From Phycisphaeraceae bacterium (GTDB lineage Bacteria > Planctomycetota > Phycisphaerae > Phycisphaerales > SM1A02), in contig CP054178.1 in the NCBI GenBank assembly GCA_015709595.1, positions 1,364,001 through 1,428,000 of the forward strand: DNA of 64,000 bases. The letters are read 5' to 3'. Numbering within the stretch: the stretch's first letter is position 1; every line of letters starts with the position of its first letter. The notes beneath the pieces were generated by a model. The model ran no database searches. It saw only the letters and a program-made list of their open reading frames with translations, and was not told where the DNA came from. Shown piece by piece: positions 62,123-64,000 of this stretch. A program made the position numbers and the translations under genes.

Positions 62123-62533
62123 ATGCCCGACCACCCCGCCATCAACGACACCGAGTGGGACATCCTCTCGGAACTCTGGACCGTCGAGCGCGCCACCGCT
62201 CGCGAGCTGGCCGACCGGCTGAGGGCGTCGCGCGGCTGGGCCTATTCCACCGTCAAGACCATGCTGGACCGCATGGTGAAGAAAGGGCTGGTCCACGCCC
62301 GGCAGGTGGGCAACGTGTGGGAGTACACCCCCGCCGTGCAGCCCGACACCGCCCGCCGCGGCGCGTGGAGGCGCTTTGTGGATGCGGCGTTCGGCGGCGC
62401 AATGGCCCCGGCGCTGGAGTTCATCGCCACCGATGCGCGGCTGACCAGGTCGCAACGCGAGAAGCTTCGCCGCCTGCTGGATGAGGGCGCGTCCACGTCC
62501 GCCCGCGACCGATTGGGAGATCAGCAGCCATGA
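62123..62533 (+). CDS. blaI: BlaI/MecI-family transcriptional repressor
   Basis: A 136-residue winged-helix repressor (INDTEWDILSELWTVERATARELADRLRASRGWAYSTVKTMLDRMVKKGLV). In the classic system such a repressor is cleaved when its membrane partner BlaR1 senses a signal. The stop overlaps the start of the M56 gene by ATGA. It probably binds the TACA-N2-TGTA operator upstream. No beta-lactamase gene is in view, so the regulated genes may be the pair itself or lie further on. Confidence 0.9.
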   Translation: MPDHPAINDTEWDILSELWTVERATARELADRLRASRGWAYSTVKTMLDRMVKKGLVHARQVGNVWEYTPAVQPDTARRGAWRRFVDAAFGGAMAPALEFIATDARLTRSQREKLRRLLDEGASTSARDRLGDQQP

Positions 62534-64000
62534 ACACGATCATCACCCGGCTCAACGACTCGGGCGATTCCATGCTCGGATGGATCCTGTGGATGAACCT
62601 GTGGACGCTGGCGATCCTGCTCGTCGTCATCCTGCTGGACCACGCGCTGGCCCGCCGCGTCGAGGCGCGATGGCGCGTGCTGCTGTACGCCGCCATCGTG
62701 CTGCGGCTCGCCCTGCCCGCCATGCTTGAAACGCCGGTGGGCGTGTGGAGCGCGGCTCCGCCTCCTCCGATCGCCGCGGGTGCGGTGCTCGGCGCACCGG
62801 TCCTTGTGCATGAATCGGGCTTCGACTTCGATGGCGATGCCGTCAAGTTTGGCGCTCCATCCAACGGCGCGGCTGATCGTCCGACCGTTCGCATCGTCGC
62901 CATCGCGCCAGTCGTCTGGGTGAGCGCATCGTTGCTGCTGCTGGGGCTGTGGGTCGCCTCGCGGCGTCGTCTGGCGACACGGCTCGCGGGCGCGCTCCCG
63001 GCGCGACAGTCGATCGCTCGGCTCGCACCGGGCGACCGCATCGTGGAACACCCGCACCTCGGTCCGGCGGTGGCAGGCGTGCTGCGCCCCGTGATCGTAC
63101 TGCCACGCGACCTGGCCGAAGAAAGCGAGCAGGACATGAACGCACTGAGAACCCTGCACTGGATCATTCGTCACGAATCCGCCCACGTGTCGCGACGCGA
63201 TCAGATGGTGGCGGCGGGGATGCAGATGCTCACCATCCTCTGCTGGCCGATCATCGCCCTGTGGGTCGCCGCTCACCGCGTGCGCCGGCTGATGGAGCAG
63301 GCGTGCGATGACCGCGCGCTTGCCGGCGCGAGTGTTGCCGAGCGCCGCGCCTACGGCGAGACGCTGCTCACCATGGCCTCTCGCGCGCCGCGAGCGGGGC
63401 GGGGCGGGGCGGCCGTGCTGGCGAACATCGGCCTGCTCGGTCACGCCCACGCCGGGCTGCGCGGCCGCCTGCGGGCGCTGACGAACCCGGTGGGGCGTCG
63501 CTGGCCCGCGTGGGTGCAGATCGCCGGTCTGGTCGCCGCGCTGCCGGTGCTGGTAGCGGGGGCCTCGGTGCAGGCCGCGCCGCCGCGGAAGGCGCCGGCT
63601 CAGATCACGCCCGCGAACGCACCCGCGGAACTCGACATCACCATTCGCGTCTTCAAGTCATGGCCGAAACATCCCAAGACGACATTCGACATCGCGCAGC
63701 GCGCAGGCGAGACCCCGCCGACGTCTGAGAAGCCCGACCCCAAGGCGCACGTCATGTCCGCCGAGGAGTACGCGGCCTACCTGACGCTCATTCAGGAGAA
63801 CCCGGGCGCGTTCCTCATCACCTCGCCGCGCGTGCGCACGTCTTCCGGCCAGTCGGCCAGCATTCGGGTGGGGCAGGATGATGACCAGGGCGCGGCGAAG
63901 GACGGCCTGGTGCTGGAAGTGACGCCCGTGCTGCGTTCCGACGGCGCGCTGTCGCTGGACGCCGCGTACCGCGCCTTCGGGCTGCCCACGCAGCCGCCCG
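62530..64000 (+). CDS. BlaR1-like M56 membrane metallopeptidase (runs off the window)
   Basis: Partial, at least 490 residues. Three or more membrane helices (MLGWILWMNLWTLAILLVVILL, WRVLLYAAIVLRLALP, WVSASLLLLGLWVAS) precede a zinc motif HESAH (RHESAHVSRRDQ), then CDDRAL and a further helix near residue 335 (IAGLVAALPVLVAGASV). The C-terminal region (TRTSSGQSASIRVGQ-like, ELDITIRVFKSWP) resembles a secretin N-domain instead of a penicillin-binding domain, so the signal it senses is probably not a beta-lactam. No stop is reached. Confidence 0.85.
   Translation, partial: MNTIITRLNDSGDSMLGWILWMNLWTLAILLVVILLDHALARRVEARWRVLLYAAIVLRLALPAMLETPVGVWSAAPPPPIAAGAVLGAPVLVHESGFDFDGDAVKFGAPSNGAADRPTVRIVAIAPVVWVSASLLLLGLWVASRRRLATRLAGALPARQSIARLAPGDRIVEHPHLGPAVAGVLRPVIVLPRDLAEESEQDMNALRTLHWIIRHESAHVSRRDQMVAAGMQMLTILCWPIIALWVAAHRVRRLMEQACDDRALAGASVAERRAYGETLLTMASRAPRAGRGGAAVLANIGLLGHAHAGLRGRLRALTNPVGRRWPAWVQIAGLVAALPVLVAGASVQAAPPRKAPAQITPANAPAELDITIRVFKSWPKHPKTTFDIAQRAGETPPTSEKPDPKAHVMSAEEYAAYLTLIQENPGAFLITSPRVRTSSGQSASIRVGQDDDQGAAKDGLVLEVTPVLRSDGALSLDAAYRAFGLPTQPP

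Overview
The window is GC-rich bacterial chromosome. The gene content suggests a planctomycete, most likely of the Phycisphaerae group: several prepilin-type proteins with an F/L-T-L-x-E cleavage site, a DUF1080 protein, a PEGA-domain lipoprotein, VIT/vWA proteins, many small lipoproteins and numerous short GC-rich hairpin repeats between genes. The taxonomic call is inference from gene content; no rRNA or tRNA gene was seen.

From 0 to 42 kb the window is ordinary chromosome. In order it holds a preQ0 operon (queC-queE-queD), lipA, an aldolase, a formate-dehydrogenase-like molybdoenzyme, two vWA proteins beside a two-component system, a pseudopilin operon, an LptF/LptG pair, a persulfide/rhodanese pair, a small cluster with a MauE-like membrane protein and a ten-cysteine secreted peptide, a cation/calcium exchanger, hisS, an M16 peptidase homologue, and dnaA followed by a probable origin and mutM, then moxR. 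Hairpin repeats (8-9 bp arms, mostly 3-nt loops) fill many gaps. Two of them sit in frame inside genes, the molybdoenzyme and mutM.

From 42.6 to 61.9 kb lies a phage-derived region with one element nested in another. The outer locus reads portal, scaffold-like protein, major capsid protein (SU10/DUF5309 type), adaptor-like protein, lipoprotein, membrane-anchored coiled-coil protein, lipoprotein and, divergently oriented, a LexA/S24-type repressor. No terminase, protease or tail gene is visible. The capsid gene is split after codon 57 by an 11,584-bp element (about 45,238-56,821). Joining the flanks at a shared GGA restores a 390-residue capsid reading frame without a frameshift.

The inserted element carries a large serine recombinase whose 3' end overlaps the attachment site, a HARE-HTH protein, a RepA-like AAA ATPase, its own prohead protease/capsid fusion, a sigma-like regulator and small hypothetical genes, all on the minus strand. 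On its right side is a probable restriction-modification pair, an HNH nuclease convergent with a double-domain DNA methyltransferase. It looks like a satellite that has capsid genes, inserted into and disabling the capsid gene of another phage-derived locus. This is the most unusual part of the window.

The right end (62-64 kb) is a BlaI/BlaR1-type repressor and M56 membrane peptidase pair behind a perfect TACA-N2-TGTA operator. The M56 gene runs off the window.
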